Assembly: GCA_017467105.1 (NCBI GenBank)
Contig: JAFTSU010000021.1
Coordinates: 1 to 48,489, forward strand
From: Clostridia bacterium
GTDB lineage: Bacteria; Bacillota; Clostridia; Oscillospirales; CAG-272
Length of the DNA: 48,489 nucleotides
Direction of reading: 5' to 3'
Shown in pieces: positions 7,525 through 15,552 of this stretch. The translations under genes and the position numbers were made by a program. The notes beneath the pieces are model-generated. The model made no database searches. It worked only from the letters and a program-made list of their open reading frames with translations, and was not told where the DNA came from. Within the stretch, counting starts at the first letter, position 1. Each line of letters starts with the position of its first letter.

Positions 7525-7553
7525 ATTCTAGCATAATTTACAATGCTTGTCAA
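7525..7553 (-). promoter_or_regulatory. Promoter of the M20/epimerase/aldolase operon
   Basis: Minus strand TTGACA (7553-7548), a 17-base spacer and TAGAAT (7530-7525). It diverges from the 7646-7674 promoter. Confidence 0.82.
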
Positions 7554-7645
7554 GCACAAAAATTATATTTTAAAATAACTCCTAAAGAACCGAGTCACAG
7601 GTTGTGAAATGAAATAATCTTATACCTAAAAAAACGGATAACTTA

Positions 7646-7674
7646 TTGACAAGGCGGATAAAAGGTTGTATAAT
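7646..7674 (+). promoter_or_regulatory. Promoter of the Gfo/Idh/MocA gene
   Basis: TTGACA (7646-7651), a 17-base spacer and TATAAT (7669-7674), both at consensus, 69 bases before the ATG. Confidence 0.9.
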
Positions 7675-7742
7675 GGTCTTGTCTTACGGGAGGCTATCCC
7701 GGATACAATGTTTAGTGATCAAAGGATCGAAAGGATTAAGCT

Positions 7743-8690
7743 ATGATTAAATTTGCTATTGTAGGAACGGGCGCTATTGCCAGCCATCATATCAAAGCTA
7801 TTGAGGCGCTTCCGGAGTGCGAGCTCGTTGCTCTCTGCGACCTGAACGAGCCGCTTGTTAAGGGACTCTCCGAGCAGCTTGGCGTGCCCTATTTCCTTGA
7901 CTATAAGGACATACCTGCAAACGTTGAGTGTGATGCTGTAATACTCAACCTCCCCCACGGACTTCATATGCCCGCATCCATCTTTTTCCTCGACAACGGT
8001 ATTCACGTGCTTGTAGAGAAGCCTATGGCAAATACCGTAGAGGAGTGCGACGCTATGCAGGCTGCAGCGGACAGAAACGGCAAGAAGCTGGCTATCGCTC
8101 ATATTCAGCGCTTCTTTGACGTTAACCGCGTAGTCAAGGAGATCATCGACAGCGGAGAACTTGGTACTCCCTGTATGTATTCTGAGCAGAGAAGCATTAA
8201 CTACTTCCTTCCCAGCCGTCCCGCTTGGTTCACCAACAAGAAGATGTCCGGCGGCGGTATCGTTATGAACTACGGCGCTCATGCGTTTGACAGAATATTC
8301 TACACCACCGGCGCCCGTCCCGTATCCGTCAGCGCCAGCTGCCAGAACTTTATCAACGACCGTGACGTAGAGGGTCACGCTCAGATATTTACCAAGCTTG
8401 ATAACGGCATGTCCGCAGTCGTAACCTTCTCGGGCTACAGCACCGTTGTTTACGAGATCTACTACTATTTCACGGGCGGAGCGCTCAAGCTCAGCGGCAC
8501 CTCCGGCATCTTCATTAAGAAGGAGGGCGAGAAGGACTGGACCGCAGTACCCTTCGAAAAGACCTCCGGCGAGTTCGTTGGCGAGATCCGCGAGTTCTGC
8601 AAGTACGTAAACGGCGAGCCCTCAATTATTCCCGATTACGAGTACAGCCGCGCAGTTATCGACGCTATTACCAAGGCGTATAACAGCTGA
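7743..8690 (+). CDS. Gfo/Idh/MocA family oxidoreductase
   Basis: This 315-aa NAD(P)-dependent dehydrogenase of the glucose-fructose oxidoreductase / inositol dehydrogenase family has the N-terminal Rossmann motif GTGAIA (8-13) and the hallmark EKP (92-94) with the catalytic-type Lys93. A C-terminal alpha/beta substrate domain contains MNYGAHAFDRI. Such enzymes oxidise or reduce a hydroxyl of sugars, inositols or related acids in the cytoplasm. AAAGGA lies seven bases before the ATG. The gene stands alone between a consensus promoter and a strong terminator. It diverges from the M20/epimerase/aldolase operon, and a shared pathway is plausible but inferred. Confidence 0.9.
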   Translation: MIKFAIVGTGAIASHHIKAIEALPECELVALCDLNEPLVKGLSEQLGVPYFLDYKDIPANVECDAVILNLPHGLHMPASIFFLDNGIHVLVEKPMANTVEECDAMQAAADRNGKKLAIAHIQRFFDVNRVVKEIIDSGELGTPCMYSEQRSINYFLPSRPAWFTNKKMSGGGIVMNYGAHAFDRIFYTTGARPVSVSASCQNFINDRDVEGHAQIFTKLDNGMSAVVTFSGYSTVVYEIYYYFTGGALKLSGTSGIFIKKEGEKDWTAVPFEKTSGEFVGEIREFCKYVNGEPSIIPDYEYSRAVIDAITKAYNS

Positions 8691-8720
8691 TTCCGGTGAT
8701 TATTACAAATTAAAAGTTAA

Positions 8721-8768
8721 ACGCGAATACGATTACTCATTAAGGGATAGATCGTATTCGCGTTTTTT
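8721..8768 (+). terminator. Terminator after the Gfo/Idh/MocA gene
   Basis: ACGCGAATACGAT (8721-8733) pairs with its complement at 8751-8763, followed by T6. A weaker T run on the other strand may also serve the converging 8884-11172 gene. Confidence 0.92.
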
Positions 8769-8883
8769 GTTATTTTTCTATGAAAAACAAGGATAAATAC
8801 AGGAAAATGTAAGATTTATGAAAAGCATCCATTGCTTTATTTATAAATAATAACGATTTGAAAGTTTTCTGCGGCGCGGTAGA

Positions 8884-11172
8884 TCAGATTATGAATTCGT
8901 TGTATCCAACGTTCAATTTCCTGATGAATTTGCCGTATATGAATTTTCCCTTTGCCGCTTGTGGCAGTGTAACAAAAAAACGGATTTTTCCGCTCTCGCG
9001 CGTCCAACCGCCAAACGCCTTTCCGTCACCGAAATCATACTCGGCGTATGCGTGATTAAGTTGTCTTATAACACATGGCTCTAGGATAACGGTACGTTCA
9101 TCGGTAAGCTTGGGATTGATTTTTAATCCTGCAAAATGTGAAATAAAGATACGGGAAATATCCCCGAAAATGTGATGATTTTCCGATTCCTGCACGCCGT
9201 TTTCCTCAAGAGATTCACACAGTGCAGTGGCTCCTCTTTCGATCATTGCGGCGTATGAGGGAGGATCCGGGCGAGTTATCATTTCATAGGCGAGCTCACC
9301 GTCTCCTCCTTCTATCAGCACGTCAAATATAAATCTCGCGCCTATCATACCGCACATAAGATGCCGTCCGTCGTCTTCAATAATTTCGATCAACCGCTTA
9401 TATGCGCGATCCCTTTCATCCTCGTCAAAGATGCCAAGATAATATAAATAAGCCTGTGACGTCTGGCAGCTGCCGTCGGCTGTCATCGTAGTATAATCTA
9501 TAAGGTTTTCGCGAATAGCGCATCGCATCTCGCGGGCAAGCCTCAGCGCGAACTGCCTTTCTGCTTCAAGACCCAGAAGCTCAAATATTTCTGCCGCCTT
9601 TTTTGAGATATCGTATACTGTAGCGCTGTCAGTGAGCTTAAGAGGAGCCATCATTCCGCGCTCCTTGATTTTCGGCTGTACCCAATCACCAAGGCCTACG
9701 GCAACCAGACCGTTTTTGTCACGTCGCTTTGCAATATAGTTTAGATATTTGCAGATCATCTCTGCATTGTCAGACAGAACGCTCATATCTTTATCAAACT
9801 TATAAATATAGTAGGGAAGATTTACGCACGCCGCATCCCAAAAGGGACCGTTACCCCAGGAGTAGCCCCAGCTCGCAGTGGGTACAATCGCAGGCAGCAT
9901 ACCGCTCTCCATTTGCGACTCACGCAGTGATCTCAGCCATAGTGCAAAGCTTCGTTTTGCATCAAACGAGAGCAGGATATGCTCTGACGATACGGATATA
10001 TCACCCGTCCAACCGTTCTTTTCTCTATGCGGACAATCGGTAGGAAAATAGTGAAAATTGGATAGGACTGCGTTTTCTCCCATTTTATAGAGCTTGTTCA
10101 GCACCTCGTCGGATGAGCGAAAGCAACCTCTCCTTTTTACGTCCGAGTTGAACACCTCAAAGGTCAAGAGATCCTCTGTTGCCTGTTCAACGGTTATCCC
10201 CTCTACAAGTACGTATCTGAAGCCGTGATATGTAAATTGCGGAACATAGGTTTTACTCTTGTTATCCCCTAAAATATAAACATCTGTTTGAAAATCCGGA
10301 ATAAAATCCAAGTAATCCTTGTTGTAGGTGTATATTGAGTTGATATTGAAATTGCCGTCAGAATCAAGCTTCTCGCAGTGACGAAGAGTAATTTTCTGAC
10401 CTGCCCTTCCTCTTATGCTTAGCTTACATACACCGGAGTGGCTTTCGCCAAAATCGTATAAATAACCATCTTTTATATGTGAAAATTCTACGTTTTCCCC
10501 GCCTCTATATGCGGTTTTTAAATAGTAGAAATCAGACACTCGTCTTATACTGATCGGCTTTAACTCATATTGCAAAACAACCGGTTCGGCGGTGCAGGGA
10601 ATGATCTCGCCGTCCGGAGCCTTGGCGATCGATACGCTATTCCACTTTTCGTCGTTGAAATGTGGCTCCGACCAGCCGTCAATCTCTCTTCTTGCATCGT
10701 AGTGTGTGCCGTAACGGTACATATCGTAGATTATTGGTGACGGATACCATTTGAAGTCTTCGTCTGTCTCAAGCGTATATTCCTTGCCTTCTCCCAAAAC
10801 TTTCAGTCTGGCTGCGACTGAGAGCGGCGCGCGAAATGCTGCATCACCAAATCCCCAGTGATACACGCTCTGGTTCGCAAATCCGTTTCCTAATATGATA
10901 CCTATGGCGTTTTTGCCATTCTTTAGAATGTCCGTAACGTCATATTCGTCATAGCAAACGAAATGCTCCGGGTTTGATATGTAAGGCGCGATATATCCCT
11001 TTGTGATTCTTACACCGTTCATATACAGATCGTAGAAGCCTGCCGTGCATATTCGTAAAACGGCCCTGGTAAAGTTAAAATCAATTTCAAAGCAACGTCT
11101 TATATAGGGAGCGGGTACGTGATTATCTTTGTCGGTATAGCCATCGTAGGCTTTAATAAATTTCATGGACAT
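8884..11172 (-). CDS. GH78-family alpha-L-rhamnosidase
   Basis: This 762-aa protein removes terminal alpha-L-rhamnose from plant glycosides and pectic side chains. N-terminal beta-sandwich segments (about 25-130 and 235-345) include the rhamnosidase signature IRRCFEI...AGFYDLYMNGVRITKGY. The (alpha/alpha)6 catalytic domain from about 350 includes FPTDCPHREKNGWTGD (376-391), the family's DCPxRExxGWTGD motif, and GDWVQP (495-500). It has no signal peptide, so it is probably cytoplasmic and acts on imported glycosides. It is shorter than many GH78 enzymes (800-1100 aa). The first ATG is used; its SD is weak (GGTG), so coupling to the GNAT gene 34 bases upstream is likely. Confidence 0.9.
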   Translation of the reverse strand: MSMKFIKAYDGYTDKDNHVPAPYIRRCFEIDFNFTRAVLRICTAGFYDLYMNGVRITKGYIAPYISNPEHFVCYDEYDVTDILKNGKNAIGIILGNGFANQSVYHWGFGDAAFRAPLSVAARLKVLGEGKEYTLETDEDFKWYPSPIIYDMYRYGTHYDARREIDGWSEPHFNDEKWNSVSIAKAPDGEIIPCTAEPVVLQYELKPISIRRVSDFYYLKTAYRGGENVEFSHIKDGYLYDFGESHSGVCKLSIRGRAGQKITLRHCEKLDSDGNFNINSIYTYNKDYLDFIPDFQTDVYILGDNKSKTYVPQFTYHGFRYVLVEGITVEQATEDLLTFEVFNSDVKRRGCFRSSDEVLNKLYKMGENAVLSNFHYFPTDCPHREKNGWTGDISVSSEHILLSFDAKRSFALWLRSLRESQMESGMLPAIVPTASWGYSWGNGPFWDAACVNLPYYIYKFDKDMSVLSDNAEMICKYLNYIAKRRDKNGLVAVGLGDWVQPKIKERGMMAPLKLTDSATVYDISKKAAEIFELLGLEAERQFALRLAREMRCAIRENLIDYTTMTADGSCQTSQAYLYYLGIFDEDERDRAYKRLIEIIEDDGRHLMCGMIGARFIFDVLIEGGDGELAYEMITRPDPPSYAAMIERGATALCESLEENGVQESENHHIFGDISRIFISHFAGLKINPKLTDERTVILEPCVIRQLNHAYAEYDFGDGKAFGGWTRESGKIRFFVTLPQAAKGKFIYGKFIRKLNVGYNEFII

Positions 11173-11206
11173 TATCGATTCACCATTTTCTTTCCTTCAG
11201 AATCTA

Positions 11207-11704
11207 TCATTTTACGGATTTAGACGTTTTTTGATAAGCTAAGCGTTCCTCTCCACTTTCAAGATAAATTATTCCGCAGTATTTAAATCCCGCCTTTGCA
11301 AGAGAACGCTGCATCGGCAGATTATCCTTGTGGGTGTCTATTTTAATATTTGGATGAAGCTTAAAGCACTCGGAATATATAAAGTCTGCAATTCCTTTAC
11401 CATGGTGCTTAACTGCAATTCTGTGTATCACGGCATATGGCTGAGTGTTTACCCACTCTCCATCATATATCTTAGCGTAGGACCGGTCGTTTTCGATGCT
11501 GAAATAAAAGGTAGCCACCACCTCTTCTCCGTCAACGCACACGTAGCTTGCACCCTTTTTCATGCCCAATCTTATGTCCGTTTCGGTAGGATAAGTGTCT
11601 GACCATTGCCACGGATTTCCATTTCTTTTCATGAAGTCGCGGGCGCAGATGTATATATCGTTTGCAGCATTAACCTCGCTGAGTTTTATAGGTCTGATTA
11701 TCAT
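11207..11704 (-). CDS. GNAT family N-acetyltransferase
   Basis: This 165-aa single-domain protein has the GNAT fold pattern: N-terminal MIIRPIKLSEVNAAN, a central VIHRIAVKHHGKGIADFIY (acetyl-CoA-binding motif A with a relaxed Q/RxxGxG/A, here HGKGIA), and a late LAKAGFKYCGII typical of motif B. It probably transfers an acetyl group from acetyl-CoA to a small molecule or protein N-terminus; the substrate is unknown. The ATG has GGAG seven bases upstream. It lies 34 bases upstream of the rhamnosidase gene in the same direction, probably co-transcribed. Confidence 0.87.
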   Translation of the reverse strand: MIIRPIKLSEVNAANDIYICARDFMKRNGNPWQWSDTYPTETDIRLGMKKGASYVCVDGEEVVATFYFSIENDRSYAKIYDGEWVNTQPYAVIHRIAVKHHGKGIADFIYSECFKLHPNIKIDTHKDNLPMQRSLAKAGFKYCGIIYLESGEERLAYQKTSKSVK

Positions 11705-11792
11705 TTTTAATCTCCGTTTCGTTTTTACGTCATACTTATGCCGAATAAGAATGGTACGACGGCAAAAAGTAGGAAATACAGCGTCAGCACTA

Positions 11793-11821
11793 TTGAAATT
11801 TACGATAAACCTTGCTATAAT
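11793..11821 (+). promoter_or_regulatory. Promoter of the radical SAM gene
   Basis: TTGAAA (11793-11798), a 17-base spacer and TATAAT (11816-11821), 23 bases before the ATG. Confidence 0.85.
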
Positions 11822-11844
11822 ATATTAAAAAGGAGGATAGAGGG

Positions 11845-12684
11845 ATGCAGAAAAAGCCATACTCACGGGTATACGTTGAGATCACCAATATATGTAACAG
11901 ATCCTGCTCCTTCTGTCACGGAACGTCAAGGCCGAGTGCCAGAATGTCGCTTGAGAGATTCCGCTATATAGCGTGTGAGCTACGTCCGCTGACAGACTAC
12001 CTATATTTTCATGTTATGGGCGAGCCGCTGACTCATCCTTCGCTCGCAGATATGATAGAATACGCTACCTCACTCGGCTTCAAATGTGCCGTAACCACAA
12101 ACGGCACTCTGCTGGATAGTGTAGGAGACAAACTTATAAGCTCGGGCGTATACAAGGTGAACGTATCCGTCCACTCCTTTGAGGAGGGCACCGACGAGGA
12201 CTATTACAGCTATCTTTCTTCAATAGCGGATTTTGCCGAGAAATCCTCCGCCAAGGGAGTGCTTACCGTCTTAAGGCTCTGGAATAAGGGCACTGACGGT
12301 GGCAGAAACGATAGAACGCTTGAGTTTTTTAAGTCAAGACTTGTGGGTGAGTGGAAATGGGGCGCGAGAGGCGCAAGGATCCATCATAAGCTTCACCTTG
12401 AGTACGGTGACAGATTTGAATGGCCCGATATGGAGGCGAAGGAGGGAGACGGCAGAGTGTTCTGCTACGGACTCTCCGATCACTTCGGCATTCTGTCGGA
12501 CGGTACTGTAATTCCGTGTTGTCTTGACAGTGAGGGAACTATAAACCTAGGCAATATTTTTGACACGGGTATAGGGAAAATACTGTCTTCAGAGCGTTCT
12601 GAGGCAATTCAACGCGGATTTTCCGAGCGAGTTGCCGTAGAGCCGTTGTGCTCAAGATGCGGATACGCCAGAAGGTTTAAGTAG
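11845..12684 (+). CDS. Radical SAM/SPASM domain protein
   Basis: This 279-aa protein has the radical SAM cluster motif CxxxCxxC at Cys17, Cys21 and Cys24 (NICNRSCSFCHG), which holds a [4Fe-4S] cluster that cleaves S-adenosylmethionine. The GEP-type strand MGEPLTHP follows. The C-terminal region carries a SPASM-like cysteine set, FCYGLSDHFGILSDGTVIPCC and then LCSRCGYARR, for auxiliary Fe-S ligands. SPASM proteins often modify peptides or act as anaerobic maturases. No precursor peptide or sulfatase lies beside it, so the target is open. An AGGAGG SD lies eight bases before the ATG. It is a single-gene unit with its own promoter. Confidence 0.88.
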   Translation: MQKKPYSRVYVEITNICNRSCSFCHGTSRPSARMSLERFRYIACELRPLTDYLYFHVMGEPLTHPSLADMIEYATSLGFKCAVTTNGTLLDSVGDKLISSGVYKVNVSVHSFEEGTDEDYYSYLSSIADFAEKSSAKGVLTVLRLWNKGTDGGRNDRTLEFFKSRLVGEWKWGARGARIHHKLHLEYGDRFEWPDMEAKEGDGRVFCYGLSDHFGILSDGTVIPCCLDSEGTINLGNIFDTGIGKILSSERSEAIQRGFSERVAVEPLCSRCGYARRFK

Positions 12685-12756
12685 ATCCGGCAGATATTAA
12701 TGCTTCAATTGTTTTTTCAAAAAGAAGCAAAATCTGACATACGTATAGCGTTTTTC

Positions 12757-13500
12757 TCAACAGTATGACTTTTGAGCGCACATATTTTCACTGTTTACTT
12801 CTTGTAATGCCGCACTCAGATCGTTGTCACGGTATATCACTATCTTGTCGCGCACTGCACCTTTGAGTATTTCGATTCTTTCCTCTACCGTATATTCGGA
12901 GTTGTATTCCCTGCAGTAGAGATCGGGAGACTCTTCGCATAGCGGTTCCTCGTTTATCAGGCAAACGTCTATATTCTCTGCCATAACCGCGCCGAGAATT
13001 ACGGCTTCACCCATTGCGCAGTCTCCAACTATGTATATAGGACGCCCCGGATGCTCGTATCTTATACAGTCTGCGACCAACCCTGCCGCATAGGCGCACA
13101 GCATCAAGCGACCGGGGATCCCTTTTTTCTGTCTGTTGCAGGCGAGCTTAACCAGGGATGACTTATCGTGGCTTTTATCGAATAATTCCTTAAGACATAA
13201 TGATACGGTTCTATATCCAATATTGGCGATTTTTTCACACGGGGTAGTGCTAACCGTCGATTTTTTATCGCATCCAACGTAAATCAGTATGCAACGTTGA
13301 GTGTCCGCAGGCATAATCGAGCGAATATTAAAGCTGAAAAAACCTTTATCGTATTCTGCGGTTATTTTATGCTCATAGTATAATTTTCCGTCGCCACATC
13401 CGTACTCCTCTTCCTTTATGATCTCAAGATACAGATGCTTCGGCTTTTTCGGTAGTCTGCCGTATATACGCTCTACTTCGTTTATTACCTTTTTTCTCAT
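12757..13500 (-). CDS. Alpha/beta-hydrolase-like protein with a cysteine at the nucleophile position
   Basis: This 247-aa protein, from the ATG at 13500, is not firmly assigned. The segment GRLMLCAYAAGLVADCIRYE, then RPIYIVGDCAMGEAVILGAV, resembles the helix and nucleophile elbow (GxSxGG) of acetyl-xylan/CE15-like esterases. Here the elbow is GDCAMG, with Cys161 in place of serine. The following VCLINEEPLCEES resembles the strand after the elbow in those enzymes. Catalytic Asp and His are not evident, and the protein is short for the family. It may be a degenerate or regulatory hydrolase. The SD is weak, and a GTG at 13509 is an alternative start. The gap 12685-12756 holds only a weak GCTTC/GAAGC hairpin. 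Confidence 0.6.
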   Translation of the reverse strand: MRKKVINEVERIYGRLPKKPKHLYLEIIKEEEYGCGDGKLYYEHKITAEYDKGFFSFNIRSIMPADTQRCILIYVGCDKKSTVSTTPCEKIANIGYRTVSLCLKELFDKSHDKSSLVKLACNRQKKGIPGRLMLCAYAAGLVADCIRYEHPGRPIYIVGDCAMGEAVILGAVMAENIDVCLINEEPLCEESPDLYCREYNSEYTVEERIEILKGAVRDKIVIYRDNDLSAALQEVNSENMCAQKSYC

Positions 13501-13744
13501 GCCCGTCACTTTACTCTTGTGTCTTTGATTATTGCTCGATTTTATTTAGGCGTAATCCTTCACTTTACTGTGCAGATAAGCTACGTTCGATCCGCCTAAA
13601 GCACTTTGCTCGTCCGCTCTTATGCGTTCCTACTTTTAGAGAATAGTCTCGAGTAGGTAGATCTATTATATTCTACCACAACCGATCCTTTTTTTCAATA
13701 CCGAAGGCACGGTTACAGTTTACTTTTTTATAGGAGGGTCTTGA

Positions 13745-14974
13745 ATGTCAGACCTAAAATTTGTTTTGCCAGAAGAGGTGAAATATATCATTGGCAGATT
13801 ATCGGAGAACGGCTATCGGGCGGACGTAGTAGGCGGCCCGGTACGTGATCTGCTTCTTGGTAAAGAGCCGTATGATTACGATATTACTACCTCTGCGACA
13901 CCCGATGAGGTCAAGGCCTGCTTTCCCGATTTTCGAACCGTAGACACGGGGATCAAGCACGGCACGGTCACTCTGGTTATCAATAAAGTCGGTTACGAGA
14001 TCACCACGTATCGCATTGACGGCGAGTACCTGGATTCACGTCATCCGGAGAGCGTTAGCTTCACCACAGAGCTGTCTCTCGATCTTTCCCGTAGGGATTT
14101 TACGATGAATGCTATTGCCTACAGCGAGAAGTACGGTATTACCGATCTTCACTCGGGCAGGGAGGATATAGAGGCGGGTATTATCAGAGCGGTTGGAGAT
14201 CCGGATACCAGATTTCACGAGGATGCTCTGCGCATTCTTCGCGCCGTCAGATTTGCGTCGGCGCTTGGCTTTAGCTTAGAGAAAAGTACGGATGCAGCCG
14301 TTCGCAGCTGTGCTTCGCTTTTGAGTGGTGTTTCCGCAGAGAGAATATATTCGGAGTGGATTAAGCTGATTTCCGGCAAGGATAGATACAGAATACTTGC
14401 CGAATATTCCGACGTTATATCCGTGTTCCTTCCGGAGCTCTTTACAGGTGAGAAGGGCGACTTAAGTTTAATGCTTCCGGATGGGGAAGACAGAAGCGAC
14501 GCGCATCCGCTCATTCTTATGCTTGCTCTCTTCCGCTTGAATATAAAAGAGAGAGCGGCGGCCGCCTATAAGCAGGCGATGATAAGACTTCATACGGATG
14601 CATTCACCAGAGATACGGGAACGCTTGCCCTTACCGCGATCGGCGGATATGCCACCTCGTCGAGAGCCGGTATCCTCAGACTTATGATGGATCTGGGAAG
14701 AGAGACTGCCGAGCTTGTGATCGATACGGAAATACTGCTTGGTATTACCTCCCGAGATTCCCGCAGCTTGCTCGACGCTATAATAAAGGAGAGAGCCCCT
14801 TATCGTCCGTCGGATCTTGACGTTAACGGCAATGACCTCATAGAGCTTGGTTATTCGGGAGCCGAGATAGGTAAAGCCATGCGACTTCTTCTTGTCGAGG
14901 TTATTGACGGTGCTGTTAAAAACGATAGGGCGTCTCTTATGGCTCGCCTTCGTAAAATGAGTAAGAATGTGTGA
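13745..14974 (+). CDS. cca: CCA-adding tRNA nucleotidyltransferase
   Basis: This 409-aa class II nucleotidyltransferase adds or repairs the 3' CCA of tRNAs using CTP and ATP. It shows GGPVRD (30-35), the metal-binding DYD (44-46) in YDYDITTS, the flexible-loop region around TVDTGIKHGTV, RRDFTMNA (motif B) and the EDALRILRAVRFA motif. The size fits bacterial CCA enzymes without an HD domain. The start is the ATG six bases after AGGAGGG. It stands alone, with a hairpin terminator 30 bases after the stop. The upstream 235-bp gap (13510-13744) contains only weak promoter-like sequence on either strand. Confidence 0.95.
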   Translation: MSDLKFVLPEEVKYIIGRLSENGYRADVVGGPVRDLLLGKEPYDYDITTSATPDEVKACFPDFRTVDTGIKHGTVTLVINKVGYEITTYRIDGEYLDSRHPESVSFTTELSLDLSRRDFTMNAIAYSEKYGITDLHSGREDIEAGIIRAVGDPDTRFHEDALRILRAVRFASALGFSLEKSTDAAVRSCASLLSGVSAERIYSEWIKLISGKDRYRILAEYSDVISVFLPELFTGEKGDLSLMLPDGEDRSDAHPLILMLALFRLNIKERAAAAYKQAMIRLHTDAFTRDTGTLALTAIGGYATSSRAGILRLMMDLGRETAELVIDTEILLGITSRDSRSLLDAIIKERAPYRPSDLDVNGNDLIELGYSGAEIGKAMRLLLVEVIDGAVKNDRASLMARLRKMSKNV

Positions 14975-15003
14975 TATCCTAACGTAACTTATCTGCATAT
15001 ACT

Positions 15004-15033
15004 ATAGCAGGCGTAATGCCTGCTATTTTTTTT
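15004..15033 (+). terminator. Terminator after cca
   Basis: ATAGCAGGC (15004-15012) pairs with GCCTGCTAT (15018-15026) and is followed by T8. Confidence 0.93.
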
Positions 15034-15050
15034 GTTTTGTGGGTTTATCT

Positions 15051-15467
15051 ATGATCGTGTATTTGATGTCGCTTTGTAAAACAGAAGTAAATAATTTCGA
15101 AAAAGCATCAGAATGTAAACTAAAGTGCGAAAAATATAGTCAATTTGTGTACGGTGCATATGTATATTCGAATATATACTGTGCCGAAAAATATGAGATT
15201 TCGCTGTATTACGCCGACGTTACGGAGTGCTTTGACAGAGATATACTGAAAATTATGGCGGCAAGGTATCCCAAACCCCTGATTTCCGCGGTCTACACCG
15301 TCAGGGCGAACAGAGTGTTTGCTTATGTTGACTCATTAGGAGATGACCGTTCATTGCTTCAGAGCCTTATATCCGCGATCCAATCGGATGCATTACTCCG
15401 TGGATACGGTGCGGATGAAATATATCTGACTGTATCGGGCGGCAAATCGGCTATCACTTTGCTCTAG
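15051..15467 (+). CDS. Hypothetical protein (orphan)
   Basis: This 138-aa reading frame has coding-like codon use (GAC, TTC, AGC, GAG mixed with A/T-ending codons). Recognisable pieces are a cysteine-containing N-terminus (MSLCKTEVNNFEKASECKLKCEKY), a middle with YADVTECFDRDILKIMAARYPKP, and an end VSGGKSAITLL. I recognise no family, signal peptide or membrane segment. The ATG at 15051 is preferred over a GTG at 15039 because the latter lies against the cca terminator's T tract. Neither has a clear SD, so expression and start are uncertain. It sits between cca and rqcH. Confidence 0.5.
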   Translation: MIVYLMSLCKTEVNNFEKASECKLKCEKYSQFVYGAYVYSNIYCAEKYEISLYYADVTECFDRDILKIMAARYPKPLISAVYTVRANRVFAYVDSLGDDRSLLQSLISAIQSDALLRGYGADEIYLTVSGGKSAITLL

Positions 15468-15492
15468 CTTATACACATTTACTTATTTTCAC

Positions 15493-15521
15493 TTGACTTC
15501 TTATCCTTCGTGTGCTAAAAT
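15493..15521 (+). promoter_or_regulatory. Promoter of rqcH-mnmM
   Basis: TTGACT (15493-15498), a 17-base spacer and TAAAAT (15516-15521), 31 bases before the rqcH ATG. Confidence 0.83.
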
Positions 15522-15552
15522 AATATAAAATATTGAGAAAAGGAGAGTAGAT

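Noticed and set aside
7719-8378. 219-codon open frame on the minus strand
   Set aside because: It is antisense to the Gfo/Idh/MocA gene, which has the promoter, SD, motifs and terminator.
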